A stretch of 64,000 nucleotides of DNA from Paraburkholderia phenazinium (GTDB lineage: Bacteria; Pseudomonadota; Gammaproteobacteria; Burkholderiales; Burkholderiaceae), in NCBI RefSeq assembly GCF_900141745.1, contig NZ_FSRM01000001.1, positions 4,340,001 through 4,404,000 on the forward strand, written 5' to 3'. Numbering within the stretch: the stretch's first letter is position 1; each line of letters begins with the position of its first letter. Positions 47,809 to 57,662 of the stretch are shown here, piece by piece. The notes under the pieces were generated by a model. It was not told where the DNA came from. It worked only from the letters and a program-made list of their open reading frames with translations, and searched no databases. The position numbers and the translations under genes were made by a program.

Positions 47809-48378
47809 TCAAACGCTGACGCAGAGTTCGCGTGGCACGCGCGCTGTTTCACTTGAACGCACCTGCAACAGCTCCGCGCATACTGCAATCGCGATCGAGG
47901 TCGGCGCCTTGTCGACAATTCCAGCCACGCCGATCGGGCAGGTCATCTCCACCATCCGTTCCGGATCGACGCCACGCTCGATCAAACGCCGCTCGAATTT
48001 CACCCGTTTGGTCTTCGAGCCAATCATCCCGAAGTAGGTGAAATCGCGCCGCCGCATGATGCGTGCAGCGAGCGAGAAATCGAGCGCGTGATTGTGTGTC
48101 ATCACGAGGAAGTAGGCGCCGGCGGGCGCGCTGTCGACGATCGCATCAGGCGAGTCGGTCGCCTCCACCTGCACATTGGCGGGCACTTCATCGGGAAACA
48201 GCTCGTCGCGCTCGTCCACCCACTGCACGACGCACGGCAGACTTCCCAGCAGCGTGATCAGCGCATGCCCAACATGGCCGGCGCCGAACAGCACGATATG
48301 CATCGGCGCCGGGCGCGTCGCAGCATGGCTGCTGCGACGGCCGATCTGAATGAGAGAAGGTGCGTTGATCGCAAGCAT
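47809..48378 (-). CDS. xdhC: XdhC, xanthine dehydrogenase accessory protein, apparently lacking its N-terminal domain
   Basis: A 189-residue protein carrying the Rossmann-type half of XdhC (HIVLFGAGHVGHALITLL; MIGSKTKRVKFERRLIERGV; CPIGVAGIVDKAPTSIAIAV). Full XdhC proteins are about 300 residues and begin with an XdhC/CoxI domain of about 110-130 residues that is absent here. XdhC inserts sulfurated molybdenum cofactor into xanthine dehydrogenase. The ATG lies 15 bases after the xdhB stop with CGGAG ahead of it, so a short form may be translated. Either it is a functional short form or a deletion remnant with a full copy elsewhere. Confidence 0.85.
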   Translation of the reverse strand: MLAINAPSLIQIGRRSSHAATRPAPMHIVLFGAGHVGHALITLLGSLPCVVQWVDERDELFPDEVPANVQVEATDSPDAIVDSAPAGAYFLVMTHNHALDFSLAARIMRRRDFTYFGMIGSKTKRVKFERRLIERGVDPERMVEMTCPIGVAGIVDKAPTSIAIAVCAELLQVRSSETARVPRELCVSV

Positions 48379-48393
48379 TCCCGTTAGCTCCGA

Positions 48394-50769
48394 TTATTGT
48401 CGGATCGCGGGCGCGGCAGCTGTTGCTGCGCGCACGGCGACGACTGCCTTGAGGATCTCTTCGCTCGTCGCAGGCGCGTTGAGCGGCGGATTGACCTTGT
48501 AGTCACCCACAGCCGCCACGGCGTCACGGACTGCGAAGAACACGGAGAACGGCAGCAACAACGGCGGCTCGCCGGTTGCCTTCGAACGGTGAATGCTGTC
48601 CTCCACATTCCGGTTCTTGAAGAGCCTCACGTCAAAGATGGGCGGCGTGTCGTTCACCGTGGGAATCTTGTACGTGGACGGTGCGTGCGTCATCAGCTTG
48701 CCACCTGGGTTCCACCAGAGCTCTTCCGTCGTCAGCCAGCCCATGCCCTGGATGAAGGCGCCTTCCACCTGACCGACGTCGAGCGCCGGATTCAGCGAAG
48801 CCCCCACGTCATGCAGCGCGTCGGCGCGCAGCACACGCATTTCGCCAGTGAGCGTGTCGATCACGACTTCCGAAACCGCGGCGCCGTACGAGTAGTAGTA
48901 GAACGGGCGGCCCTGCAGCTTCGACTGATCCCAGTACAGCTTCGGCGTCGCGTAGAAGCCGTCCGACCAGAGCTGCACCCGGGCCAGGTAGGCCTTCGCG
49001 ATGATCTCTTCGAACGGCAGCACGGCGTCGCCGACCTTCACGCGGTCATGGCCGAAGCGCACGCTCGCCGCGCTCACCTCGCCGGCGCCGAAACGCTCGG
49101 CGGCAAACGCAGCCAGGCGCTCGCGCAACTGGCGAGCGGCGTCCTGAGCCGCCTTGCCGTTCAGATCGGAGCCGGTCGAAGCGGCCGTAGCCGACGTGTT
49201 CGCCACCTTGCTGGTGTCGGTCGCCGTGACGCGCACGCGGTTGAAGCTGATGCCGAGCTCATGCGCGACCACCTGCGCGACCTTCGTGTTGAGGCCCTGC
49301 CCCATCTCCGTGCCGCCGTGATTCACCAGCACCGAGCCGTCCGTGTAGATATGCACCAGCGCGCCGGCCTGGTTGAAGTGCGTCACGTTGAACGCGATGC
49401 CGAACTTCACCGGCGTGAGCGCCAGGCCCTTCTTCAGCACTTCGTTGCTGGCATTGAACTCGCGGATCTCGGCGCGGCGCGCACGGTAGTCGCTGGTGGC
49501 TTCGAGTTCGTCGATCAGTTCGTGAATGACGTTGTCTTCGACCACCTGGCCATACGGCGTCTGGTTACGCTCAGTCTTGCCGTACAGATTGCGGCGCCGC
49601 ACGTCGAGCGAATCCTCGCCCAGCGAGCGCGCGACGTTGTCCATGATGTATTCGATCGCGAACGCGCCTTGCGGACCGCCAAAGCCACGGAACGCGGTAT
49701 TCGACTGCGTGTTGGTCTTGCCGCAGAAACCGTCGATCGTCACATCGGACAGCCAGTAGGCGTTGTCGAAGTGGCACAGCGCGCGCGTCATCACCGGGCC
49801 GGACAGGTCAGCGGAGAAACCGCAGCGTGAGGTCATGTCGACCGTCACGCCTTCGATTACACCCTTGTCGTCGTAACCGACTTCGTAGGTGTAGTGGAAG
49901 TCGTGGCGCTTGCCGGTGACCATCATGTCGTCGTCGCGGTCCGGACGCAGCTTGACCGGACACAGCAGCTTCCACGCGGCAATCGCCGCGCAGCAGGCGA
50001 ACAGGCCGGATTGCGATTCCTTGCCGCCGAAACCGCCGCCCATCCGGCGGCATTCGATCAGCACGTTGTGCGACGGCACGTGCAGCGCGTGCGCCACCAG
50101 GTGCTGCATTTCGGTGGGGTGCTGCGTCGAACAATAGACGTGCATGCCGTCGTCGTCCTTCGGCACTGCGTACGAAATCTGGCCTTCCAGATAGAACTGT
50201 TCCTGACCGCCTAGCAGCATTTCGCCCGCGTCATGGTGCGCAGCACGTGCGATCTTCGCACCGGCTTCGCCGCGCGCGAGCTTCATCGGCGGCAGCACAT
50301 ATTGATTGGCGGCGCGCGCCTGCTGCGCGGTGAGAACCGCCGGCAACTCTTCGTAGACAACCTCGGCGCGGCGTGCGGCGAGGCGGGCCACATCGTGCGA
50401 AACCGCAACCACGATAAACATCGGCTGGCCGACATACTGCACCACGCCATCAGCGAGAATCGGATCGTCGCCGTGGATGATCGGGCCCACGTCGTTGACG
50501 CCGGGGATATCTTCCGCCGTGAAGACGGCGACCACGCCCGGCGTGGCGCGAACCTTGTCGAGCGACATCGAGACGATCTTCGCATGCGCTTTCGGCGACA
50601 GGCCGAGCGCGGCATGCAGCGTGCCGGCCAGCACAGGGATGTCGTCGGTATAGGTGGCGCGGCCACTCACGTGCAGATGCGCGGATTCATGCGGGCGCGA
50701 GACATGCACCTGGGCGAAATTGTCGAGGTCCTGAATGTCTTTCAGGAACGGTTCTGCTTGCTGATTCAT
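48394..50769 (-). CDS. xdhB: Xanthine dehydrogenase, molybdopterin-binding subunit
   Basis: The 791-residue molybdenum subunit of a two-gene bacterial xanthine dehydrogenase, oxidising hypoxanthine to xanthine to urate. Molybdopterin-binding landmarks include MGGGFGGKESQ, GFGGPQGAFAIEYIMD and LVNHGGTEMGQGLNTKV. ATG 50769 follows ACGGAG; upstream codons in the open frame are not needed. It lies 31 bases after xdhA. Confidence 0.95.
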   Translation of the reverse strand: MNQQAEPFLKDIQDLDNFAQVHVSRPHESAHLHVSGRATYTDDIPVLAGTLHAALGLSPKAHAKIVSMSLDKVRATPGVVAVFTAEDIPGVNDVGPIIHGDDPILADGVVQYVGQPMFIVVAVSHDVARLAARRAEVVYEELPAVLTAQQARAANQYVLPPMKLARGEAGAKIARAAHHDAGEMLLGGQEQFYLEGQISYAVPKDDDGMHVYCSTQHPTEMQHLVAHALHVPSHNVLIECRRMGGGFGGKESQSGLFACCAAIAAWKLLCPVKLRPDRDDDMMVTGKRHDFHYTYEVGYDDKGVIEGVTVDMTSRCGFSADLSGPVMTRALCHFDNAYWLSDVTIDGFCGKTNTQSNTAFRGFGGPQGAFAIEYIMDNVARSLGEDSLDVRRRNLYGKTERNQTPYGQVVEDNVIHELIDELEATSDYRARRAEIREFNASNEVLKKGLALTPVKFGIAFNVTHFNQAGALVHIYTDGSVLVNHGGTEMGQGLNTKVAQVVAHELGISFNRVRVTATDTSKVANTSATAASTGSDLNGKAAQDAARQLRERLAAFAAERFGAGEVSAASVRFGHDRVKVGDAVLPFEEIIAKAYLARVQLWSDGFYATPKLYWDQSKLQGRPFYYYSYGAAVSEVVIDTLTGEMRVLRADALHDVGASLNPALDVGQVEGAFIQGMGWLTTEELWWNPGGKLMTHAPSTYKIPTVNDTPPIFDVRLFKNRNVEDSIHRSKATGEPPLLLPFSVFFAVRDAVAAVGDYKVNPPLNAPATSEEILKAVVAVRAATAAAPAIRQ

Positions 50770-50800
50770 TCGAGTCGTTCTCCGTATCCGTAGGACGGGT

Positions 50801-52318
50801 TCAGGCGTTCGCGCCGGCTGCAAGGACCGCGCGCACGTCGAGCGCGGACTTGGGCAGCGGGTTATGCGGACGGGTTTCGAGCCAGAAGCGGTAAAGCGTG
50901 TTTTTCGCCGCGTCGAGGCGGTAGTTGCTGGTGGCGCGCATGTCGGAGAGCGGCGCGTAGTCGTTGCCGAGCGCGATCATCGCTGCCTGCGCGGTGGCCT
51001 CGTGCCATTCGGCGTCGCGCAGCACTGCTTCGGCGTGGGTCGCACGCTTCGAGGTCGCGGCCATGCCGCCGAACGCAATGCGTGGCTCGCGGATCGTATC
51101 GCCGTCCGCGATAAACGAGAACGCGGCGCACACCGCCGAGATGTCGGAGTCGAAACGCTTGGAGAGCTTATAGGTACGGAACTGCAGGTTCTGGCGCACG
51201 CCGGTGCGGGTCGGCACCTTCAGGCCGACCACGAACTCATGCTCGGCCATGTCCTTCTTCTGATACGCGAGGTACAGATCTTCGAGCGGCATCTCGCGCT
51301 CAATCTCGCCGCCGCGCACCACCACGTGGGCACCCAGCGCGATCAGACCGGGCATCGAATCGCCGATCGGCGAGCCGTTTGCAATGTTGCCGCCGAGCGT
51401 GCCCGCGTTGCGGATCGGCAGCGAGGCGAAGCGCTTCCACATTTCCGTGAGCTCTGGATAGTGCTTCGCGAGTTCGGCGTACGCGGTCTCGACGCTCACG
51501 CCCGAGCCGATCTCGATCCAGTCGTTCGACACTTCGATGCGGCGCAGCGCTTCGATCTGGCCGACGTAGACGATATTGCCCAGTTCGCGCATCAGCTTGG
51601 TGACCCAAAGACCGATGTCGGTGCTGCCGGCAAGGATGCGCGTCGCCGGTTGCGCGGCCTTGATCTGCGCGAGCGCTTCGACGGTGCGTGGCGCGTCGAA
51701 CTGCTGACCGGCGAATTCGTAATGGAACGTCTCACCGCGCTTGAGCGTGGCGAGTTTGTCCGACAGCGCGGCGACGTCGACCGGTGCCTTCGGCGCGGGA
51801 GCTTCGAACATGCGCACGGCTGCGTCGACGATCGGCCGGTAGCCGGTGCAGCGGCACAGGTTGCCGGTCAGCGCGTTGCTGATGTCATCGCGCGAGGGCA
51901 CCGTCTTGTTGGCGCAGCTGTGTTCGTGGCCGTGCTTTTCGTACAGCGACCACATCGACATCACGAAACCCGGCGTGCAGAAGCCGCACTGCGAGCCGTG
52001 GCATTCGACCATCGCTTCCTGTACCGGATGGAGCGACCCGTCCGGCTGGCGCAGGTCTTCGACCGTGAAGAGCGCCTTGCCGTCGAGCGTGGGCAGGAAC
52101 TGGATACAGGCGTTGACTGCCTTGAAGTTGACACCGCCGGCTTCGTCGCGCTCGCCTACCACGACCGTGCACGCGCCGCAGTCGCCTTCGGCGCACCCTT
52201 CCTTGGTGCCGGTGCAGTGCGCATCTTCGCGCAGGTACTGAAGCACAGTGCGGGTGACGGGAGCGTTCGTGATCTCACGGATCGCGTTGCGGTGGTAGAA
52301 GCGGATCGGCTGGGTCAT
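50801..52318 (-). CDS. xdhA: Xanthine dehydrogenase, iron-sulfur and FAD subunit
   Basis: The 505-residue small subunit. The N-terminal ferredoxin domain binds a 2Fe-2S cluster (GCAEGDCGACTVVVGE), a second 2Fe-2S domain follows (SQCGFCTPGFVMSM and LCRCTGYRPI), then the FAD domain (TRILAGSTDIGLWVTK; RNAGTLGGNIANGSPIGDS). Electrons from the molybdenum subunit pass to NAD+ here. First gene of the xdhABC operon. Confidence 0.95.
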   Translation of the reverse strand: MTQPIRFYHRNAIREITNAPVTRTVLQYLREDAHCTGTKEGCAEGDCGACTVVVGERDEAGGVNFKAVNACIQFLPTLDGKALFTVEDLRQPDGSLHPVQEAMVECHGSQCGFCTPGFVMSMWSLYEKHGHEHSCANKTVPSRDDISNALTGNLCRCTGYRPIVDAAVRMFEAPAPKAPVDVAALSDKLATLKRGETFHYEFAGQQFDAPRTVEALAQIKAAQPATRILAGSTDIGLWVTKLMRELGNIVYVGQIEALRRIEVSNDWIEIGSGVSVETAYAELAKHYPELTEMWKRFASLPIRNAGTLGGNIANGSPIGDSMPGLIALGAHVVVRGGEIEREMPLEDLYLAYQKKDMAEHEFVVGLKVPTRTGVRQNLQFRTYKLSKRFDSDISAVCAAFSFIADGDTIREPRIAFGGMAATSKRATHAEAVLRDAEWHEATAQAAMIALGNDYAPLSDMRATSNYRLDAAKNTLYRFWLETRPHNPLPKSALDVRAVLAAGANA

Positions 52319-52697
52319 GTCTCTTACTCGGGGATTGTTCTATGTCCGCGGGGACAGTGCTGCATTGATGATTCGAACGCTATCACCGTCAATATCTGCA
52401 ACCCATAGCGAGGAGCACATGCGGGACATATCGTTTGGACGATAAGGAGATAGGTTTTGAGCGAATCGGACTTATATCTAGCATGGTTTATTGCCGTATT
52501 TTCATGCTCAATACGTTATTTCAGCCATATCGCCAGTTCTCAGATCGGGCCTGACCGCCCGCCAGTCGCCAAAATCGCACCTCTATATCGATCCGCCGCC
52601 GTATTTTTGACGCGAAAAATATTAAGCAAATCCTGCAAGGGAATCGGTTCCATGGGAAAATCACGGCTTTCCGCCGTTTTCAAGTCTCGTTTTCCCC
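52319..52697. other. Intergenic region between xdhA and the MFS gene
   Basis: About 380 bases carrying divergent promoters. A short palindrome lies at 52343-52356. AT-rich stretches around 52450-52520 and 52600-52640 may hold the MFS promoter. No gene seen. Confidence 0.5.
52343..52356. promoter_or_regulatory. Candidate operator in the xdhA leader
   Basis: TGTCC-GCGG-GGACA is a perfect palindrome 25 bases upstream of the xdhA start codon. Binding protein unknown. Confidence 0.35.
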
Positions 52698-53909
52698 ATG
52701 TCCGCCGACACAGCCACATCGCGCAGCGAATTTGCGACCACTCTGCAGATCATTCCGGTCGTCTTTTTCACGTTTATTTGCTACCTGACCATCGGGATTC
52801 CGCTGGCGGTGCTACCTGGCTACGTCCACGACGACCTCGGTTTTAGCGCGATCATCGCCGGGGCGGCGATCAGCGTGCAGTATCTGGCCACGCTGGCCTC
52901 GCGTGCACTCGCTGGCCGCTCTGCGGACACGCTCGGCCCGAAGCGGACCGTGGCAATCGGACTGATCGGCTGCGGCACGAGCGGCATCATGCTGCTGCTC
53001 GCCGTGCTGTGCGGCCACTGGCCAGGCGTGAGCCTCGCGCTGCTGGTGCTGAGCCGATTGGTACTCGGCTTCGGCGAAAGCCTGTGTGGGACGGGGGCGA
53101 TTCTGTGGGGGATCGGGCGAGTCGGCGTGTCGCACAACGCCCGCGTGATCTCGTGGAACGGCATCGCTACCTACGGAGCGCTGGCCATCGGCGCGCCGCT
53201 CGGCGTGGCGATTGCGCATACGGTCGGCTATACGGCGCTCGGTATCGTGGTCATCGCGCTGGCTGCGCTTGGCTACTATCTGGCGCGGCTGATCGCGCCC
53301 GTACCGGTCGTGCACGGCGAACGGATGTCGTACCGAAGCGTGTTCATGCGCGTGCTGCCGCATGGGATCGGACTCGCGCTCGGCTCGGCCGGCTTCGGTT
53401 CGATCGCGACCTTCATCACACTGTTCTATGCGGCGCGGCATTGGCCGAATGCGGCGTTGTCACTAACCGTGTTCGGCACGCTTTTCATCGGCGCACGCCT
53501 GTTGTTCGCCAATACCATCAAGACGTATGGCGGCTTTCGGGTGGCGATTGCGTCGTTCTCGTTCGAATGCGTTGGCCTGCTGATGCTGTGGCTCGCGCCC
53601 GAGCCCCATTTCGCGCTGGCTGGGGCCGCTTTGACCGGGTTTGGTTTTGCGCTCGTGTTTCCAGCGCTGGGCGTCGAAGCCGTGGGCCTCGTGCCGCCGG
53701 CTAGCCGCGGCGCGGCGTTGTCCGCTTACTCGGTGTTCCTCGACCTGTCGCTGGGGATCACCGGACCGCTCGCCGGGTACATTGCGGGTGAATTTGGCTA
53801 CGGCTCGGTGTTCCTGTTTGCCGCGGTGGCCGCGGCTGCAGCCGTGGCGCTGTCGACCATGCTGTATCTGCGGAACGCCCGCGTACCAAACGCGCCCGCT
53901 GCGACCTGA
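52698..53909 (+). CDS. MFS transporter, YfcJ/YhhS-like
   Basis: A 403-residue twelve-helix MFS exporter. The motif-A region reads [21 protein letters not shown], and the opening resembles the YfcJ/YhhS group, which exports arabinose or other small compounds. It is divergent from xdhA, so a purine-related substrate is possible but not shown. Confidence 0.88.
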   Translation: MSADTATSRSEFATTLQIIPVVFFTFICYLTIGIPLAVLPGYVHDDLGFSAIIAGAAISVQYLATLASRALAGRSADTLGPKRTVAIGLIGCGTSGIMLLLAVLCGHWPGVSLALLVLSRLVLGFGESLCGTGAILWGIGRVGVSHNARVISWNGIATYGALAIGAPLGVAIAHTVGYTALGIVVIALAALGYYLARLIAPVPVVHGERMSYRSVFMRVLPHGIGLALGSAGFGSIATFITLFYAARHWPNAALSLTVFGTLFIGARLLFANTIKTYGGFRVAIASFSFECVGLLMLWLAPEPHFALAGAALTGFGFALVFPALGVEAVGLVPPASRGAALSAYSVFLDLSLGITGPLAGYIAGEFGYGSVFLFAAVAAAAAVALSTMLYLRNARVPNAPAAT

Positions 53910-53915
53910 CTGACA

Positions 53916-53940
53916 GGCTTAGCCCCGTTTGGGGCGAGCC
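53916..53940. terminator. Hairpin between convergent MFS and DUF6900-like genes
   Basis: GGCT and GCCCC pair with GGGGC and AGCC around a GTTT loop just after the MFS stop. It could stop transcription from both sides, though the T-tract is missing. Confidence 0.5.
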
Positions 53941-53957
53941 TGCTGCCGTTCAGGCGT

Positions 53958-54197
53958 TCAAGGAAAGAAAACTTCTTGCGATGTTTGCGGATCGGCGTCG
54001 CCGCCGCGGGCTACGCGATGCCCGACCACTAGTCCTGCATCGTAGGCAGCCTCGAGCACATGGGCGAGGTCCTCGATATGGATGACATGCAGATCCTTCG
54101 TCAACTTTCCGGTCTGCTCAAGCGTGTCGATGCCGAGTACTTCGGTGGCGATAGTCTCCAGTAACGCGAGACGTTCGTGATGGATGGTCTTGCTCAT
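53958..54197 (-). CDS. DUF6900-like small protein, 79 residues
   Basis: A small cytoplasmic protein starting MSKTIHHERLALLETIATEV, followed by LGIDTLEQTGKL and LEAAYDAGLVVG, the DUF6900-type helical pattern. GGGGGTACC precedes the ATG. Relatives often sit on plasmids or in accessory regions. Function unknown. Confidence 0.7.
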   Translation of the reverse strand: MSKTIHHERLALLETIATEVLGIDTLEQTGKLTKDLHVIHIEDLAHVLEAAYDAGLVVGHRVARGGDADPQTSQEVFFP

Positions 54198-54386
54198 TTG
54201 GTACCCCCTTTACAGGCGGGGCGTGACACCTCACATGAGAAATCACTGTTGCCCTGTTAGCCTTGATTTGCGTCATCGTTCAGTTGTAATAATAGTAAGG
54301 AAACGCAAACCTGGCACGTGACCTGCAGTCGCAGTTTGAGGCTCTATTCCAAAAAAGCTGACGCCATCTGCGGCGATCTGACGCGC

Positions 54387-54411
54387 AAAAGCGGGCAACT
54401 CGCCAGCCCGC
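54387..54411 (-). terminator. Rho-independent terminator for the class V aminotransferase gene
   Basis: On the minus strand GCGGGC pairs with GCCCGC around a nine-base loop and is followed by TTTTGCG. It lies 18 bases past the aminotransferase stop. Confidence 0.65.
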
Positions 54412-54428
54412 CCGCACATTGAGGTGAT

Positions 54429-55658
54429 CTAACGCGCCGCCGCGCCGCGTGCGCCGCCGGACAGCGACTTCTCCAACGCCGCTACGCCCGCCGGCAAATC
54501 GACCGCGACGCCCAGATCCAGCACCGTGCGGCCGAGCGCATGCAACGTGCGGAAGAGATTGTGCTCGCGGCATTGCTCGCCCATCTGCCCGATCCGCACA
54601 ATCGGTAAGCCGAATGAGCCGGAGATTTCCACCTGATGCTGACGCGAGATGTGGCCGCAGATATCCGCCGGACTCAAGGTACCGGGCACCTCGATGCCGA
54701 CCACGGAATTCAGACGGCATTCCTGCGGCGCATAGAGTTGCAAACCGAGCGCCGTAATGCCTTCCTGCAGCGCCACCGAACACTTCAGATGTCGCGCAAA
54801 CCGCTTCTCAAGCGTCTCTGCGCACACCAGACGCAGCGCCTCATGCAAGGCCAGCACGCCCGAGACCGGCGCGGTGTAGTGATAGCCAGCGTTGTGCCAG
54901 AAGTTTTCCGCGAGCGAGGCATCGAGGCACCAGTGGGCGTTCGGCGCCTTGCGACCCTTCACGCGCGCCCACGCCGCGTCCGAGAAAGCAATCAGCGAGA
55001 CGCCCGGAATCGACGAAAGCCCTTTTTGCCCACCGGTAATCACCGCGTCAATGCCCCACGCGTCCATCTCGAGCGGCATGGTGCTGAGCGTGCAGACGGC
55101 GTCGACGATCACCAGCGCACCGGCCGCCTTCGCCAGCGCGGCGATGTCCTTAAGATGGTGATTCACGACCGTGTTGGAGGTCTCGCCCTGCACGATCGTG
55201 ACGATCTCGGGCCGCTCGCGGCGGATCGCTTCGGCAACCTGATCGAGACTCGCGACCGTGCGGTCCGCTACGTCGAGCATCGATACCTCGGCGCCGACGC
55301 GCCGGCCCATCTCCGCCATCCGTTCGCTGAAAAAGCCATTCTTGATACTGAGCACGCGCGTGCCAGTCCAGGCCAGGTTCGAGATAGCCATTTCCATTGC
55401 GGCCGAGCCCGGACCCGCCACACCCAGCACCCACTTCGAATGCGTCTGGAACACGTAGCGCGCCATGGTCTTCACCTGCCCGATCACCTTCACCATCGTG
55501 CTGCCGAGGTGATTGATCACCACCGTATTGGCCTTGGCGACGGCGGCGGGAATCGGCACAGGGCCGGCGCCCATCATCAGCAACGGTTCTTCGGGGAGGA
55601 TGGCGTCGAGCGATTCGACGTCGGGACAGGGGACGGGCGTGGAAGATGTGGTCGGCAT
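54429..55658 (-). CDS. Class V aminotransferase, PucG/alanine-glyoxylate type
   Basis: A 409-residue PLP enzyme. The cofactor lysine is in VITGGQKGLSSIPG, the phosphate region is GPGSAAMEMAISNL, and the opening PLLMMGAGPVPIP matches the alanine:glyoxylate/ureidoglycine:glyoxylate group. In purine breakdown PucG-type enzymes recycle glyoxylate from ureidoglycine, which fits the xdh operon 2 kb away. A general serine or alanine aminotransferase role remains possible. Confidence 0.85.
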   Translation of the reverse strand: MPTTSSTPVPCPDVESLDAILPEEPLLMMGAGPVPIPAAVAKANTVVINHLGSTMVKVIGQVKTMARYVFQTHSKWVLGVAGPGSAAMEMAISNLAWTGTRVLSIKNGFFSERMAEMGRRVGAEVSMLDVADRTVASLDQVAEAIRRERPEIVTIVQGETSNTVVNHHLKDIAALAKAAGALVIVDAVCTLSTMPLEMDAWGIDAVITGGQKGLSSIPGVSLIAFSDAAWARVKGRKAPNAHWCLDASLAENFWHNAGYHYTAPVSGVLALHEALRLVCAETLEKRFARHLKCSVALQEGITALGLQLYAPQECRLNSVVGIEVPGTLSPADICGHISRQHQVEISGSFGLPIVRIGQMGEQCREHNLFRTLHALGRTVLDLGVAVDLPAGVAALEKSLSGGARGAAAR

Positions 55659-55757
55659 GATCTGATCGGTACGGAGGATTTCAAAGTGCGGCAGAGGCTG
55701 AACGCGCTCATGATCGTGAAGCGACGCATGAACACGTCAGGCTGCCCAGATGCAAAC

Positions 55758-55787
55758 GGCCTCGCCAATCTTGACGCTGGCGAGGCC
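55758..55787 (-). terminator. Hairpin downstream of the aspartate decarboxylase gene
   Basis: GGCCTCGCC pairs over 9 bp with GGCGAGGCC around a 12-base loop, between the decarboxylase stop and the aminotransferase start. No strong T-tract. Confidence 0.45.
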
Positions 55788-55891
55788 GCTCACATCCTGA
55801 ACGACGATCATTAACCGATCCGGGCGATTGTGCAAGTTTTTTGACAGTGCTAGTCGCCCGCCAGCACGGGACAGATTGCCCGCGCTTGTGC

Positions 55892-57541
55892 TTATTTCAC
55901 CGCATGCTTGTCGAGCTTGCCGCCCGTGTCCTTGTTGTACCGTTCGACATACTCCTCGATCAGCCTGCGCATCGCCCGGCCGATCTGGCGATAGTCCGAC
56001 TCGTTGAGGTTCGCGAGCGACACCCGCCCCGACGGATGCTGCGTGCCGAAGCCCTTGCCCGGCAATAGCACCACCCGCGCCTCGCGCGCGAGCCGGAACA
56101 GCAATTCGCTCGGCTCGGTATTCTTGAGCAGCCACTCAACGAATTTGCGCCCGAACATCCGTTCCCCGAGGAACTCGATATCGAGAATCGTGTAGTAGTC
56201 GACCTGGTTCGGATCGTCGTCCTTGAACGAGATGCCGACCTCTTCGTACAGCGCCTCCTTGCGGCTGCGGATCAGGCGCTTCAGCGCGTTCTTGTACGCG
56301 TCCGGCGTATCCATCAACGAGAACAGCGAGAACAGCACCATCTGCACCTGCTGCGGCGTCGACAGACCGGCCGTGTGATTCAGCGCGACGGTGCGGCTGT
56401 CGGCCACCAGCCGGTCGATGAACTTGAGCTTGTCCGGCTCGGTCGTGATCGATTCGTAGCGCGTATGCAGTTCCTTCTTCACGTCCTTCGGCAATTCTGC
56501 GAGCAGTCTGTCGAGCACATTGTCGCGATGCGTCGCGATCGTGCCGAGACGCCAGCCGGTCGCCCCAAAGTATTTCGAGTACGAGTACACGAGGATCGTG
56601 TTTTTCGGCGCCAGCGCAAACAGCGACACGAAGTCGTCGGCGAAGGTGCCGTAGACATCGTCGGTGAGCAGGATCAGGTCCGGGCGTTCCTTGACGATCT
56701 CGGCGATGTATTGAAGGCTCTCGTCACTGATCTTAACCGAAGGCGGATTGCTCGGATTGACGAGGAAGAACGCCTTCACCTTCGGATCGCGCAGCTTGTC
56801 GAGCTCCTTGTTCGAATATTGCCAGCCGCTTTCCACCGTAGCCTCGAGATTCACGACATTGAGCTGGTAGTCGTTCAGACGCGGAATCTCGATGTACGGC
56901 GTGAAGATCGGCATGCCGAGCGCGATCGTATCGCCAGCCTTGATCAGATGGTTTTCGCGCATCGTGTTGAAGATGTACGTCATCGCCGCGGTGCCGCCCT
57001 CCACCGCGAAAATGTCGAACTCGCCGACAAACGGATGCTTGCCGATCATCTCGCGCCGCAGGTACTGGCCGACAATCACCTCGGAGAGCTTCAGCATGCG
57101 GTCCGGCACCGGATAGTTCGAGGCAAGGATGCCTTCGCACATTTCGTACAGGAAATCCCCGGCGGAAAGACCGAGTTGATCGCGCACATACGAAACCGCG
57201 CCTCTCAGAAAATCAATACCTGGCACACCTTTGTTTTCGCGCAGGAACAGATCGAAACGTTCGGTCAGTCCTTCGCGGCGCGGAAAGCCGCCCACACCCT
57301 CGGGCATATACGCGAACGAGCGCTCCGATTCGCGCATCGCAAAGAGACCGAGTTGCCAGAAGCCGTGGCGCGGAATGGTTGCCAGAAAGTTCGGGTTGCC
57401 GCGGCCGGCGTTGAGCATCGAGACGTTTGCGGGACGCTCTACCGCGCCGCCGCCGGCGGCCTTGATCAGTTCATCCTTCAGTTCGAACGGGCTGAGTGCT
57501 GCCAGCTTGTCCTGTTCGGTTTCGCCTTTGCCTTTTGCCAT
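55892..57541 (-). CDS. asdA: Bifunctional aspartate aminotransferase/aspartate 4-decarboxylase
   Basis: A 549-residue PLP enzyme that removes the beta-carboxylate of aspartate to give alanine and CO2. The cofactor lysine is Lys323 in SYSKYFGATGWRLG; earlier landmarks are SMLNAGRGNPNF and FFLVNPSNPPS. The length above 520 separates it from plain aspartate aminotransferases. ATG 57541 follows TGGAG; an upstream ATG at 57559 is less likely. It is third in a run with two AspT-type antiporters, the arrangement known from aspartate-alanine exchange systems. Confidence 0.93.
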   Translation of the reverse strand: MAKGKGETEQDKLAALSPFELKDELIKAAGGGAVERPANVSMLNAGRGNPNFLATIPRHGFWQLGLFAMRESERSFAYMPEGVGGFPRREGLTERFDLFLRENKGVPGIDFLRGAVSYVRDQLGLSAGDFLYEMCEGILASNYPVPDRMLKLSEVIVGQYLRREMIGKHPFVGEFDIFAVEGGTAAMTYIFNTMRENHLIKAGDTIALGMPIFTPYIEIPRLNDYQLNVVNLEATVESGWQYSNKELDKLRDPKVKAFFLVNPSNPPSVKISDESLQYIAEIVKERPDLILLTDDVYGTFADDFVSLFALAPKNTILVYSYSKYFGATGWRLGTIATHRDNVLDRLLAELPKDVKKELHTRYESITTEPDKLKFIDRLVADSRTVALNHTAGLSTPQQVQMVLFSLFSLMDTPDAYKNALKRLIRSRKEALYEEVGISFKDDDPNQVDYYTILDIEFLGERMFGRKFVEWLLKNTEPSELLFRLAREARVVLLPGKGFGTQHPSGRVSLANLNESDYRQIGRAMRRLIEEYVERYNKDTGGKLDKHAVK

Positions 57542-57662
57542 GATGCATTCTCCATTCAAGGGTGGGATGCGCCGGCGGGCGCGCTCCTGCGGCAGCGCCG
57601 GCGTGAAGGAATTAAGGGTTGCGAATCAAGCCTTGATCGAACCTTGTGAGAGTGAGCCGGCG

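Noticed and set aside
50864..52408. 514-residue plus-strand frame opposite xdhA
   Set aside because: No motif, extreme Arg/Val/Glu composition, and xdhA on the other strand has complete cofactor motifs.
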